64,000 nucleotides of DNA, from assembly GCA_963786495.1 (NCBI GenBank), contig CAWAZL010000004.1:62001-126000 (forward strand), given 5' to 3'. The translations under genes were made by a program, and so were the position numbers. The notes under the pieces were generated by a model, which searched no databases, had not been told where the DNA came from, and worked only from the letters and a program-made list of their open reading frames with translations. Below, one piece after another: positions 38,103 through 47,319 of the stretch. Positions within the stretch are counted from its first letter, which is position 1, and each line of letters starts with the position of its first letter. The stretch is from JALZKA01 sp963786495. Its GTDB lineage: Bacteria; Actinomycetota; Thermoleophilia; Solirubrobacterales; 70-9.

Positions 38103-39322
38103 TCAAATGGCATTGGAGGCCGAGTGGCCAGAGAGGACCTGTTCGGCCGCGCGCCGTCCGCTCCGAAGCGCCCCCTCCATCAGCCCGTGCCACTCGCCGG
38201 CCGTGTGTTCGCCTGCGAAGAACAGCGGGCCGATCGGCTTCACCAGGTCGTCGTCGCGAAGCGGCGATGAGAGGGTGCGAGCCGAGTAGGAGCCCCGCAC
38301 CCACGGGTCGTCGTGCCAGCTCGAGAGCATCGCGCTCTCGGGCTCCAGATCGAGGTCCTCGCGAAGCGCGACCAGCGCGGCGACCCAGCGCTCGAACCCT
38401 CCGAGCCGCCGAGGTCTTCGATCGCGGACACCGTGCCCGTGTAGCCGGTCACGAAGGGAGCGGGCCGACCGTCCGCGCCCAGCTGCGTGTAGGTCCAGAA
38501 GTGTCCGGCCACGGACATGATCGCGCTCGGCGGAGCGGGGGAGCGCATGCGCAGGAAGAGCTTCGAGTTCTGACCGTAGGTGACCGCGCGCAGCGCGTCC
38601 GCGGTCGCGCCCTCGAGCGGAGGATCGAACTCGATCTCGGCCAGGGGCGCGGTGGGGATCGCGACCACGACCGCGTCCACCTCGATCTCGGCGTGGTCGG
38701 TGGCGATGTTGACCGCGTCCTGCGACCAGCGCACTCTCCGGACCGGGGACGAGAGGTGCACGGATGCGCCGAGCTCGGCCGCGAGCGCATCGGCGAGCCG
38801 CATGTTTCCGCCCTCCAGCGTGTGGTTGTCGAAATCGCCGAAGGTCGAGGCTCCCTCGTCGAGCACCGAGGCCGCAAGGTCCTCGGCGGGATGGCCATTC
38901 GAGATCGCGACACGCGTCTGAATCAACTTCGAGACGCGTGGGTCCAGGCCCAAGGTGGCGATCGCGTCGGCAGCGCTTGCGGCGTCCGCCGCCTCACCCG
39001 CGGCAAGGCGGTCGAACGCGTCCTCGAGCTCTGTCTGGGAAACGGCCTCCTCGCCGATCGGCACTCGCCGGCCGTAAGGCGTCCCCTTGAGCACCAGCGG
39101 GATCCCGAAGCGCGCGGCCAGGGCATTCATCACGTCGTAACCGGGCAGGATGAACTCGGCGCCCCGCTCGACCACCGCGCCCTCCCCGAACGGCACCGAC
39201 CACACGCGACCTCCCACGCGGTCGCGCGCCTCGAGCACGGTCACTTCCGCTCCGGCGGCGCGCAGGGCGTCGGCCGCGGCGAGTCCGGCGAAGCCGGCGC
39301 CGATGACGCCGACCCGCTTCAT
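38103..39322 (-). CDS. FAD-dependent flavin monoamine oxidase, frameshifted
   Basis: About 406 residues. The dinucleotide-binding start is RVGVIGAGFAGLAAADAL, followed by VTVLEARDRVGGRVWSV, the FAD signature of amine oxidases, and VERGAEFILPG. Middle parts EGGNMRLADALAAELGA and VRRVRWSQDAVNIATDHAEI are typical; the C-terminus after a shift near 38,395 reads WVRGSYSARTLSSPL and GPLFFAGEHTAGEWHGLMEG with the last FAD-binding helix. It would oxidise an amine to an aldehyde or imine with hydrogen peroxide as product; the substrate is not shown. A 22-base palindrome sits 11 bases upstream of the start codon. Confidence 0.87.
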
Positions 39323-39332
39323 CGCATTCTTC

Positions 39333-39354
39333 CTTGATCAGACACCAGATCAAG
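39333..39354. promoter_or_regulatory. Palindromic operator candidate upstream of the amine oxidase
   Basis: Perfect inverted repeat CTTGATC - 8 bases - GATCAAG, 11 bases upstream of the ATG of the amine oxidase gene and inside the gap it shares with the divergent kinase gene. Size, spacing and place fit the site of a dimeric repressor. No regulator gene is next to it. A terminator is unlikely because it precedes a gene start and has no T tract. Confidence 0.5.
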
Positions 39355-39396
39355 TATCACCGCTGCGCAAGAGCGGGAGCACGCACGCGGCACACA

Positions 39397-39412
39397 CCCC
39401 CCGATCGGGGGG
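39397..39412. promoter_or_regulatory. CCCCCCGATCGGGGGG palindrome upstream of the kinase/regulator and fatty-acid genes
   Basis: A perfect 16-base palindrome in the gap before the histidine kinase gene. A related half, CCGAACGGGGGG, is at 41,200-41,211 before fabD. Both are followed within about 25-30 bases by a TTAGCGG or TAAACCGC string. It could be a site for the LuxR-type regulator encoded between the two. Confidence 0.4.
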
Positions 39413-39568
39413 ATTGGGTAACCGAAGCGGCTTAGCGGGGATAGGAACAACATCGAGCCACGGACGGCAACCGCACGCGATCAAGCCATCGACATCCTCG
39501 TCGAGCTTCTCGGCGACCGTCACGGCTCCCTTGCGCCTGGCGAGTTCTACGACCGGCTGTGCGCGGCG

Positions 39569-40570
39569 GTGTGCAATCTCACCTCCTTGAAGCGCGCCGC
39601 GCTCCTCCTCTACGACGACGCCTACCGCTCAGTCCGCGTCGCCGGTTCTTACCGGGTCGAGCCTGGCCTGCTGAGGCGCCTCGAAGGCACCCTCAACGAG
39701 ACGCCGATCGCCCAGCGCGCGCTCCAGGACGATGACGTGATCGTCCTCTCGGGTGACATCTACGAGCACGTGCCACAGCGCTTCCACTCGGTGGTCGCGA
39801 CGGAAGCCATCGCTTGCGTGCCTGTCGCCATGTCCGGGCGCTGGCTCGGCGTCATCTTCGCCGACCAGGACGGCGAGCCCTTCGAGCTCGAAGAGGGCGA
39901 GCGCCTGCCGCTCCGCACCCTTGGCCGCGCCGCGGCACTCGTCGCCGGCATCGACGGCGCCGCCCGCGAGCGCGAGCGCGCCCACCGCCTCGACGAGCGC
40001 ATCGCCCTCACCCGCGAACTCCACGAGCAGGTCATCCAGCGCCTCTTCGCCCTGTCATTGGTGCTGGGCGCAGAGGGCGAGCTCGCCGCCGAGGACCGCG
40101 CCCGCGCCGACTCCGAGCTACAGGCCGTCCTGGGTGAGCTGCGCGGAGCGCTCGAGCGCGGGCTCATCCCCTCCGAGCGCGAGACCAAGCTCACACTGCG
40201 CCGCACCCTCCAGCGCCTCCAGGAGGAGGATCCCCGCGTCAACGTTCGCTGGCAGAGCGCGGTGCGCGTTCCCCGCCGCCTCGAGTCGCTCACCCAGACC
40301 GTCCTTGCCGAAGCGCTCCGCAACGCCGCGAAGCACGCCGATCCCACTCAGATCGCTGTGGAAGTCAGCGGCTCGAACGGCACCCTCGCGTTCGAGATCA
40401 CGAACGACGGCGTGAAGGAGCCGCCCATTGGGCAGCCCACCGGCATCGGCCTGCGCCTCGCCTCGATCGAGGCGCTCCAGCACGAAGGCGTGGTCGAGTT
40501 CGGGCGGCTCGACAACCACCGCTGGCGCCTACGCCTGGTCTGCCCGACGGAGGACTCCGATGGCGCCTGA
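39569..40570 (+). CDS. GAF-domain histidine kinase of the NarX/LiaS type
   Basis: A soluble sensor kinase. A GAF-like domain (LYDDAYRSVRVAGSYRVEPG, then VVATEAIACVPVAMSGRWLG) covers the first 130 residues from GTG 39,569. The dimerisation region carries RIALTRELHEQVIQRLFALS, a HisKA_3 box in which His is the phosphorylated residue (RELHEQ). The ATPase domain has LAEALRNAAKHADPTQIAVE (N box) and PTGIGLRLASIEAL (G box). The frame is open back to about 39,443 and reads RDQAIDILVELLGDRHGSLA, which looks like real coding, but no normal start codon is found there, so the true start is likely at or near the ATC at 39,452 or is lost by an error. It overlaps the regulator by 11 bases. Confidence 0.83.
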   Translation: MCNLTSLKRAALLLYDDAYRSVRVAGSYRVEPGLLRRLEGTLNETPIAQRALQDDDVIVLSGDIYEHVPQRFHSVVATEAIACVPVAMSGRWLGVIFADQDGEPFELEEGERLPLRTLGRAAALVAGIDGAARERERAHRLDERIALTRELHEQVIQRLFALSLVLGAEGELAAEDRARADSELQAVLGELRGALERGLIPSERETKLTLRRTLQRLQEEDPRVNVRWQSAVRVPRRLESLTQTVLAEALRNAAKHADPTQIAVEVSGSNGTLAFEITNDGVKEPPIGQPTGIGLRLASIEALQHEGVVEFGRLDNHRWRLRLVCPTEDSDGA

Positions 40571-41162
40571 GCCCACCCGCATCCTCGTCGTCGACGACCA
40601 CGACGTCGTCCACTGGGGCTTTCGCCTCCTGCTCGAGCGCCAGAGCTGGGTCGAGAGCTGCGCCGCCGCCACTAGTGGCAAGACCGCGCTTGTCGAAGCC
40701 GCCCGCACCAAGCCCCACGTCGCCCTCGTCGACCTGTTCCTCGCCGGCGAGTCGGGCGCCGAGGTCGCCGAGGAGCTCCGCCGCGTCCATCCCGACCTCA
40801 AGGTCCTCCTCATCTCGGGCGCCGGGCGCATTTCGCCCGCGGTCGCCCGTGCGGCCGGCGCCTCCGGTTTCGTCTCCAAGGACTGGGGCGCCGCTGATGT
40901 CGTGCGCGCAGTCCGCATGGTCGCGCTCGGCCAGGAAGTCTTCATCCAGACCACCGAGCAGGGCGAGGCGAACCTCACCCCCCGCGAGCGGGAGGTCGTC
41001 TCCCACATCTCGCGCGGCGAGACGAACGCCGAGATCGCAGAGGTCCTCTACCTCTCGCCCCACACCGTGAAGGAGTACACCTCCGCCATCTATCGCAAGC
41101 TCGGCGTCCGCAACCGCGCCCAGGCCGTCAAGGCCGCGCAGCGGCTCGGCCTCATCACCTAG
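40560..41162 (+). CDS. LuxR/NarL-family response regulator
   Basis: 200 residues, intact. Receiver domain: acidic pocket VVDDHD at 10-15, phosphorylation site Asp 58 in VALVDLFLAGE, and the conserved lysine in GFVSKDWG. C-terminal GerE-type helix-turn-helix: LTPREREVVSHISRGETNAE, IAEVLYLSPHTVKEYTSAIY, KLGVRNRAQAV. It is the partner of the kinase upstream (11-base overlap). About 100 bases downstream the FAS-II operon starts, and both gaps carry a CCGAWCGGGGGG motif, so control of membrane lipid synthesis by this pair is a reasonable inference. Confidence 0.93.
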   Translation: MAPEPTRILVVDDHDVVHWGFRLLLERQSWVESCAAATSGKTALVEAARTKPHVALVDLFLAGESGAEVAEELRRVHPDLKVLLISGAGRISPAVARAAGASGFVSKDWGAADVVRAVRMVALGQEVFIQTTEQGEANLTPREREVVSHISRGETNAEIAEVLYLSPHTVKEYTSAIYRKLGVRNRAQAVKAAQRLGLIT

Positions 41163-41173
41163 AGCCGCTTTCA

Positions 41174-41211
41174 CCCCCCGACCCTCCGCGCATATCCCGC
41201 CGAACGGGGGG
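41174..41211. promoter_or_regulatory. Inverted repeat between the response regulator and fabD
   Basis: CCCCCCG at 41,174-41,180 and CGGGGGG at 41,205-41,211 form an inverted repeat with a 24-base interval. It starts 12 bases after the regulator's stop codon and ends about 53 bases before fabD. The right arm is in CCGAACGGGGGG, like the palindrome before the kinase. It may be an operator, or a weak terminator for the upstream pair; no T tract follows. Confidence 0.35.
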
Positions 41212-41263
41212 TCAGGGCGCCTAAACCGCTCACGTTCGGGCCCGAGCGGACAAGTATCGGGTG

Positions 41264-42100
41264 ATGCGCGAGTCCCCCCACGCAGCGCTGCTTTTTCCTG
41301 GACAAGGAAGCCACGAGGAAGGCATGCGCGACACCGTCGCCGAGCAACGCCCCGACCTCCTCGATCTTGCGATTGACCTCGTCGGGGCCGACCCGTTCGA
41401 GCACGTCGCCGACGGAACCCGCTTCGCCCAGCCCGCCATCTACTGCGCATCCCTCGCCGGCTGGGAGAAGCTCGGCCGCCCGCGGCCAACCGCAGCGGCG
41501 GGCCACTCGCTGGGCGAGCTTGCCGCTCTCGCCGCCGCGGGGTCCTTGGACCACGCTGACGGGTTGCGCCTCGCGGCGCGGCGTGGCGAACTCATGCAGG
41601 AAGCAGCGGAGGAGGGTGGAGGAGGCATGCTCGCCGTCTTGGGCAGTCCCGAGCTCGCAATCGAGGTAGCCGGCGCGACAGGCCTCACCGTTGCCAACGA
41701 GAACGCGCCGGACGAGACCATCCTCGCCGGTCCTCGCGAAGCCCTCGACGAGGCGCGCCGCGAAGTCAAGGACCGGGGCGCCCGCGCCATCCGCCTCCCC
41801 GTCAAGGGCGCCTTCCACTCGCCCGAGATGGAGCCCGCCCTCGCCGGCTATCGCGCGGCGCTCGCGGAAACCGCCTTTAACGAGCCCACCTTCCATGTCA
41901 TCTCGTGCATCAGCACGAGGCAGTTCGTCGCGCCGCGCCACGAGCTCGCCTCGGCGCTCGTCCTGCCGGTCCGCTGGCAGGACACCGTGCTGGAGCTCCG
42001 TCGCCACGGCATCGACGAATGGGTCGAGACTGGGCCAGGCACCGTCCTCACCCGGCTCGTCAAGCGAAACCTCGAAGCGCTGGAGCCCGCCCATGTCTGA
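41264..42100 (+). CDS. fabD: Malonyl-CoA:ACP transacylase
   Basis: Loads malonyl groups from CoA onto ACP. 278 residues. FPGQGSHEEG at 11-20, the nucleophile Ser 82 in GHSLGEL and the partner His 185 in GAFHSPEME are present; the conserved arginine of the family lies in RLAARRGELMQEA. ATG 41,264 is preferred over the GTG three bases earlier. It is the first gene of the FAS-II operon and overlaps fabH by eight bases. Slightly shorter than E. coli FabD (309), with no frameshift. Confidence 0.94.
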   Translation: MRESPHAALLFPGQGSHEEGMRDTVAEQRPDLLDLAIDLVGADPFEHVADGTRFAQPAIYCASLAGWEKLGRPRPTAAAGHSLGELAALAAAGSLDHADGLRLAARRGELMQEAAEEGGGGMLAVLGSPELAIEVAGATGLTVANENAPDETILAGPREALDEARREVKDRGARAIRLPVKGAFHSPEMEPALAGYRAALAETAFNEPTFHVISCISTRQFVAPRHELASALVLPVRWQDTVLELRRHGIDEWVETGPGTVLTRLVKRNLEALEPAHV

Positions 42101-43094
42101 TCTCGCCACCGCCCATGAGCGCGGCTTCCGGCGTACCTATGTGATGCGGCGAGCCGGGATCGCGAGCATCGCCGCCGCCGTCCCGCCCCGCGTCGTCGCG
42201 AACGAGTCCATTGCCGATCGCTTGGGCATCGACCCGCAGTGGATCGTCGAGAGGACTGGCATCAGCGAGCGCCACGTCCTTGGCGAGGGAGAGACCCTTT
42301 TGGACCTGGCTCAGTCAGCCGCCGGGCGCGCACTTGTCGCCGCGGACATCGCCGGCGCCGACCTCGATCAGATCCTCGTCGCGACGGTTACCCACGATCG
42401 GCTCACTCCGGCCCTCGCCCCGATGCTTGCCACTCGCCTGCACTCCAACGCCGGCGCGATGGACGTGAACGCAGCTTGCACCGGCTTCGTCAGCGCCCTC
42501 GCCCTGGCTACCGCCCAGATCGAATCCGGGCACGCCGATCGCATCCTCGTGGTCGGCGCCGAGCGCCTTGCGTCTCACGTCGATCCAGACGACCGCGCGA
42601 CGGCAGCCCTGTTCGGTGACGGCGCGGGAGCCGTCGTGGTGGGCGAGGCCACCGGCGCGGGAATCGGCCCCTTCGCCCTGGGCAGCGACGGCTCGCTGTC
42701 GGAGCTGATCACCGCCGAGCGCGATGAGGGAATCGTCCACATGCAGGGTCACGACACCTTCCGCGAGGCCGTCGACCGCATGTCACAGGCCACGCGCGAG
42801 GCCGCGAGGGCGGTTGACGTGGAAATCGAGGAGATCGACCACTTCGTCTTCCATCAGGCGAACGCGCGGATCCTCGCCGCCTTGACCCGGCGCCTCAGCC
42901 TGGACCCGGCGCGAGTTGCCGAATCCATCTCGCGCTTCGGCAACACGTCCGCGGCCTCGATCCCGATCACCTTGTGCGACGCCGTCGAGGCGGGCGAGAT
43001 TCGCTCCGGCGACACCGTCCTCCTCGCCGCCTTCGGCGCGGGGCTCACCTGGGGCGCGACCGTGATCGAGTGGGAGGCCCGGGGTGAGTGCTGA
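42093..43094 (+). CDS. fabH: Beta-ketoacyl-ACP synthase III
   Basis: Condenses acetyl- or branched acyl-CoA with malonyl-ACP to start each chain. 333 residues. The catalytic triad is complete: Cys 129 in NAACTGF, His 254 in FVFHQANARI and Asn 284 in RFGNTSAASIP. The N-terminal IVERTGISERHV is also typical. ATG 42,093 overlaps fabD; an internal ATG at 42,144 would give a start nearer to the usual FabH N-terminus. The stop overlaps fabG by 11 bases. Primer choice (straight or branched) cannot be read from the sequence. Confidence 0.94.
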   Translation: MSDLATAHERGFRRTYVMRRAGIASIAAAVPPRVVANESIADRLGIDPQWIVERTGISERHVLGEGETLLDLAQSAAGRALVAADIAGADLDQILVATVTHDRLTPALAPMLATRLHSNAGAMDVNAACTGFVSALALATAQIESGHADRILVVGAERLASHVDPDDRATAALFGDGAGAVVVGEATGAGIGPFALGSDGSLSELITAERDEGIVHMQGHDTFREAVDRMSQATREAARAVDVEIEEIDHFVFHQANARILAALTRRLSLDPARVAESISRFGNTSAASIPITLCDAVEAGEIRSGDTVLLAAFGAGLTWGATVIEWEARGEC

Positions 43095-43834
43095 GTCCAA
43101 CAACGGCCAGCCCAAGGGCTGCGCGCTCATCACCGGCGGCTCGCGCGGCATCGGCGCGGCGGTGGCCCGCGCGCTCGCCGAGGACGGCTGGCCCGTCGCG
43201 ATCAACTACCGCTCCGATTCCGATGGGGCCGAAGCGGTCGCGAAGGACATCACCGACAACGGCGGCGTTGCGACCCTGCGTGGCAGGCGATGTTCAGGAC
43301 GGCGAGGCGCTGGACAACGTGTTCACCTCGCTGGAGGAGGAGTACGGCCCCGTGCTCGTCCTGGTCAACAACGCCGGCATCCGCGACGACGGCCTGTCGC
43401 CGCAGCTCGGCGACGACGCCTGGGATCGCGTCCTCGACACCAACCTGTCCGCCGCCTTCCGCACCACCCGCCGCGCCCTGGGGCCGATGCTGCGTGCCCG
43501 CTACGGGCGCATCGTGAACGTCGCCTCCATAGTCGGGCCGCGCGCCAACGCCGGCCAGGCGAACTACGCCGCCTCCAAGGCCGGCCTCATCGGCATGACC
43601 CGCACCATCGCCGTCGAGGTCGCGCGCCGGAACGTCACCGTGAACGCAGTCGCGCCAGGGCTCGTTCATACCAAGTTCACCGAGGACGTGAACGGCGAAG
43701 CGCTAGGCGAGATCCCCGCCCGCCGTGCGGGCACCCCCGAAGAGGTCGCCGCCTGCATCCGCTTCCTCGCCTCGCCGGAGGCCAGCTACGTGACCGGAAC
43801 CACGCTGACCGTCGACGGCGGCCTCAGCGCTTAA
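43084..43834 (+). CDS. fabG: 3-oxoacyl-ACP reductase, one frameshift
   Basis: NADPH-dependent SDR that reduces beta-ketoacyl-ACP. It starts with GTG at 43,084. Cofactor site ALITGGSRGIGAAVARAL, then VLVNNAGIRDD, catalytic Ser in NVASIVGP and YxxxK in NYAASKAGLIG; the C-terminus TGTTLTVDGGLSA is typical. A single missing base near 43,285 separates GGVATLR from GDVQDGEALDNV; adding one base there restores LRVAGDVQD. About 250 residues when repaired, normal for FabG. An error in the sequence is the likely cause, because the rest of the operon is intact. Confidence 0.92.
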
Positions 43835-43857
43835 GAAACGAACGAAAGGAACTAGAA

Positions 43858-44106
43858 ATGACTACGAAAGCTGAAACGGGCAACGTCGAGAAGGTCATCT
43901 TCGACGGCCTTGCCGAAGTGGGAGCCGAGCCCAACGACATCTCGCGCGAAGCTGAGTTCGAGGCCCTCGACGTCGATTCGCTCGACCTCGTCGAGCTCGC
44001 GCAGATCGTTGAGGAGGAGTTCGGCGTGCGCCTGGAGGGGGACGACCTGAAGGGCCTCACGACCGTCGGACAGGTCATCGACCTCGTGGTGAAGAAGGCC
44101 GAATGA
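43858..44106 (+). CDS. acpP: Acyl carrier protein
   Basis: 82 residues, acidic. The phosphopantetheine attachment site is Ser 41 in LDVDSLDLVEL, followed by IVEEEFGVRLEGDDL. The ATG at 43,858 is preceded by a clear ribosome-binding site (GAAAGGA, 43,842-43,850), the strongest in the operon, fitting the high amounts of ACP a cell needs. It overlaps fabF by four bases (ATGA). It carries the growing chain for every enzyme of this operon. Confidence 0.96.
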   Translation: MTTKAETGNVEKVIFDGLAEVGAEPNDISREAEFEALDVDSLDLVELAQIVEEEFGVRLEGDDLKGLTTVGQVIDLVVKKAE

Positions 44107-45308
44107 CTCGTCGCGTCGTCATCACCGGGACCGGAGCGGTCACGCCGCTCGGCGTGGGCGCAGAGACGCTCCTGGACGGCTGGATCGCCGGCCGCTGCGG
44201 CATCGAGGACGGCGAGGGCCAGTGCGGCGAGTTCGAGCCCACCGACCACCTCAGCCGCAAGGAGGCGCGCCGCGCCGACCGCTTCACGCAACTCGGCATC
44301 GTCGCGGGCGACGAGGCGATCGCGGCCGCGGGTCTCGACTCAGAAGAGATCGACCACGACCGCATCGGATGCGTGATCGGCACCGGAATCGGCGGCCTCA
44401 CCTCCCTCGAGGAGCAGGTCGGCGTGCTGCGCGAGCGTGGCCCCGACGCCGTCTCACCCCTGTCGGTGCCGCTGATGATGGGGAATGCAGCCGCCGCGGC
44501 GGTCGCAATGCGCCACGGCATCCACGGCCAGACCTACGGCATCGTCTCGGCCTGCGCCGCCGGCGCCCATGCGATCGGCGCCGCGATGCGAATGATCCAG
44601 GCGGGCGACGCCGACGCCGTCGTGTGCGGCGGCGCCGAGGCGACGCTCACCCCGATCGCCATCGCCGCTTTCGGCTCGATGGCCGCGACATCGCCCACGG
44701 GCATCTCCCGGCCCTTTGACGCCCGCCGCGACGGCTTCGTCATGGGGGAGGGCGCCGGCGTCCTCATCCTGGAGGAGGCTGATGCAGCCGAGGCACGCGG
44801 CGCCGAGGTCCTGGGAGAGCTCATCGGGTACGCCGCCACCTCGGACGCCCACCACCTGACCGCCCCCGACCCGTCTGGCCGCGCTGCTGCGCGCGCCGTC
44901 ACCCTGGCGCTTGCGGACGCCGGCGTCGAGCCGTCCGAGATCGACTACGTGAACGCGCATGGGACGTCAACCCCGCTCAACGACCGCTCGGAGACGGAGG
45001 CGCTGAAGCTCGCGCTGGGCGAGGACGCACACCGCGTCCCCGTCTCATCGACCAAGTCCGCGATCGGCCACCTCCTGGGCGCCGCGGGCGCCGTTGAGGC
45101 AATCGCGACCCTCGGCGCGCTGAGCCGCGGAATGGCACCGCCGACCCTCGGATACGGCGAGCCCGACGAAGGCCTCGACCTCGACTACGTCCCGAACGAC
45201 GCGCGCCCGCTCGTCACCGCGTCGGGCAACGGCGGATCACGCCACATCGGCCTCTCCAACTCGTTCGGCTTCGGCGGCCACAACGCGGTCCTCTGCATCG
45301 CCTCATGA
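44103..45308 (+). CDS. fabF: Beta-ketoacyl-ACP synthase II
   Basis: Elongating condensing enzyme, 401 residues, intact. Cys-His-His triad: Cys 151 in VSACAAGAHAIG, His 286 in NAHGTSTPLND and His 323 in KSAIGHLLGAAGA. RPFDARRDGFVMGEGAGVL and SNSFGFGGHNAVL are family signatures. Start and stop each overlap the neighbours by four bases. The length and the complete triad argue for FabF rather than a chain-length factor. Confidence 0.95.
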   Translation: MTRRVVITGTGAVTPLGVGAETLLDGWIAGRCGIEDGEGQCGEFEPTDHLSRKEARRADRFTQLGIVAGDEAIAAAGLDSEEIDHDRIGCVIGTGIGGLTSLEEQVGVLRERGPDAVSPLSVPLMMGNAAAAAVAMRHGIHGQTYGIVSACAAGAHAIGAAMRMIQAGDADAVVCGGAEATLTPIAIAAFGSMAATSPTGISRPFDARRDGFVMGEGAGVLILEEADAAEARGAEVLGELIGYAATSDAHHLTAPDPSGRAAARAVTLALADAGVEPSEIDYVNAHGTSTPLNDRSETEALKLALGEDAHRVPVSSTKSAIGHLLGAAGAVEAIATLGALSRGMAPPTLGYGEPDEGLDLDYVPNDARPLVTASGNGGSRHIGLSNSFGFGGHNAVLCIAS

Positions 45309-46714
45309 GCGCTGTTGCCACAGCCCCTCCGGCTTCGCGCCACCTGTCGCCCCGCGAACGCCTGGAGCTCCTCTGCGATCCCGGCACGTTCATGGCGATC
45401 CGCACCGGCATCCGCTCGGAGACGAGCGTCGCGGACGGTGACGGAGTCGTCGCCGGCGCCGGCGCCGTTGGTGGCCGCCCGATCTACTGCTACGCCCAGG
45501 ACCCCTCGCACATGGGCGGCTCGCTCGGCCGCTCGCACGCCGACTCGATCGTGCGGGCAATGCGCCTGGCAGGCGAGTCCGGAGCACCGGTCGTCGGCCT
45601 CGTCGAGTCGGGCGGCGCCCGGCTGCAGGACGGACACGAGGCGCTGGCCGGTTACGGCCGCATCTTCCGCGCGAGCGTCGAGCTCTCCCGGCGCGTCCCG
45701 CAGATCTCGGTCGTAAGCGGCGTTTCTGCCGGCGGCGGCGCCTACTCGCCCGCGCTCACCGACTTCGTCGTCATGACCGAGGACGCGCGCATGTTCCTCA
45801 CCGGGCCGAAGATCGTCCGCGAGGCACTCGGCGAGGACGTCGGCATGGACGACCTGGGCGGTCCCCGCGTCCACGCGCAAAACGGCGTCTGCCAGATCAC
45901 CGCACCCGACCTGCCTCAAGCGATCGCGAGCGCCCGCGACCTCCTGTCGTTCCTTCCTCAGCGCGTCGGCGCCCAGCCCGAAACGACGGCGCCCGAAACC
46001 ACCCACGGCGGCAGCGGCGAGCCGGTCCCTCACGAGGCGCGCCGCGTCTACGACGTGCGCGACGTCATCTCGACTGTCGTCGACGGCGGGCGCATGATGG
46101 AGCTTGACGCCCGCTGGGCGCGGAACATGGTCACCGGCCTGGCCCGCATCGACGGCCGCCCGGTCGGCGTCATCGCCAACCAACCGCGCTGGCTGGGTGG
46201 CGTCATCGACTCAGAGGCCGCCGAGAAGGGCGCGCTCTTCGTCGACCGCTGCTCCCGCTTCGGCCTGCCGCTCGTCGTCCTGGTCGACACGCCGGGGTTT
46301 ATGCCCGGAACCAGGCAAGAGGGCGCGGGCGTCATCCGCTACGGCGCACAGCTCCTGCGCTCATTCGCCGCGGCCGCAGTGCCGAAGCTCACGGTCATCA
46401 TGCGCAAGGCCTACGGCGGCGCCGTCATCACCATGAACTCGCGCGACCTGGGCGCCGACATGGTCTTCGCCTGGCCCGACGCCGAGATCGGCATCATGGC
46501 CGCGCGCCAGGCCGTGGGCATCACCGAGCGCCGCACAATCGAGGCAGCGCCCGACCCGTCCGAGGCGCACGACGAGCTGGCGGACGAGTACGCGGGCGAG
46601 CACCTCACCGCGTCCGCGGCAGCCGTTTCCGGCTTCGTCGACGAGGTAATCGAGCCGGAGGAGACACGCGCGCGCCTTTCGTGGGCTCTCGCGCTCTTGG
46701 GAGGCCCGCGATGA
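45305..46714 (+). CDS. Acyl-CoA carboxylase carboxyltransferase subunit (PccB/AccD type)
   Basis: 469 residues, intact. The two crotonase-like halves are visible: first VVGLVESGGARLQDGHEAL with SGVSAGGGAYSPALTDFVVM, second VVLVDTPGFMPGTRQEGAGV with MRKAYGGAVITMNSRDLGAD. No zinc ribbon is present, so it is like PccB/AccD5 rather than bacterial AccD with its N-terminal cysteines. In the FAS-II operon the natural substrate would be acetyl-CoA, giving malonyl-CoA for FabD, but propionyl-CoA is possible. A biotin carboxylase partner is not in the window. Confidence 0.9.
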   Translation: MSAVATAPPASRHLSPRERLELLCDPGTFMAIRTGIRSETSVADGDGVVAGAGAVGGRPIYCYAQDPSHMGGSLGRSHADSIVRAMRLAGESGAPVVGLVESGGARLQDGHEALAGYGRIFRASVELSRRVPQISVVSGVSAGGGAYSPALTDFVVMTEDARMFLTGPKIVREALGEDVGMDDLGGPRVHAQNGVCQITAPDLPQAIASARDLLSFLPQRVGAQPETTAPETTHGGSGEPVPHEARRVYDVRDVISTVVDGGRMMELDARWARNMVTGLARIDGRPVGVIANQPRWLGGVIDSEAAEKGALFVDRCSRFGLPLVVLVDTPGFMPGTRQEGAGVIRYGAQLLRSFAAAAVPKLTVIMRKAYGGAVITMNSRDLGADMVFAWPDAEIGIMAARQAVGITERRTIEAAPDPSEAHDELADEYAGEHLTASAAAVSGFVDEVIEPEETRARLSWALALLGGPR

Positions 46715-47319
46715 AGACCTACGTGGCGCTCGGCGACAGCTTCACCGCCGGGACCGGGTGCGCTCCCGGAGAGTCCTGGGCGGACCTTCTCGCGGAGGCC
46801 ATCGCGGGCGATGACGGGCTCAACTACGAGAACTTCGCCGAGCACGGAGCGACCAGCGCGGACGTCCGGCGCCAGGTCAGCGCGGCCATCGAGCTCGCGC
46901 CGGACCTCGTCACGGTCGTCTGCGGCACCAACGACCTTCTGCTGCGAAGCGGCGACGTCGACGACTACTCGCGCAACCTCGGCGCGATCCTCCACGCTTT
47001 GACGCGCTGGGCGCCCGACGCGATGATCGTCACCGCGACAGCGCCGGACCGCTGGGAGTTCCTGTCTCTTGGGCCCCGAACGCAAGCCCGCTTCGAGGCC
47101 GACCTCCGCGCCCTCAATACAGCCACTCGCGCGGTCGCCTCCCTCTACGGAGCGGAGGTCTTGGACGTCGCCGGCCATTCGGGCCTGTCCCGGCAGGAGA
47201 ACTTCGCGGGCGATGGGCTCCACCCATCAGTCCTTGGACACAGACGCGCCGCCGAGGGCTTCAAGGCGCTCGTCGCCGACCGCGTCCCGACCCGAGTCAG
47301 AGAGGAATCGCTCCGATGA
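46711..47319 (+). CDS. SGNH/GDSL-family hydrolase
   Basis: 202 residues, intact. Block I VALGDSFTAGTG with nucleophile Ser 10, block III VVCGTNDLLL with Asn 74, and block V DGLHPSVLGH with Asp 168 and His 171. No signal peptide, so it is cytoplasmic. Placed between the carboxyltransferase and the dehydratase and coupled to both by four-base overlaps, it could act as an acyl-ACP or acyl-CoA thioesterase, as TesA does in E. coli; this is an inference from position. A general esterase is the other option. Confidence 0.85.
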   Translation: MKTYVALGDSFTAGTGCAPGESWADLLAEAIAGDDGLNYENFAEHGATSADVRRQVSAAIELAPDLVTVVCGTNDLLLRSGDVDDYSRNLGAILHALTRWAPDAMIVTATAPDRWEFLSLGPRTQARFEADLRALNTATRAVASLYGAEVLDVAGHSGLSRQENFAGDGLHPSVLGHRRAAEGFKALVADRVPTRVREESLR

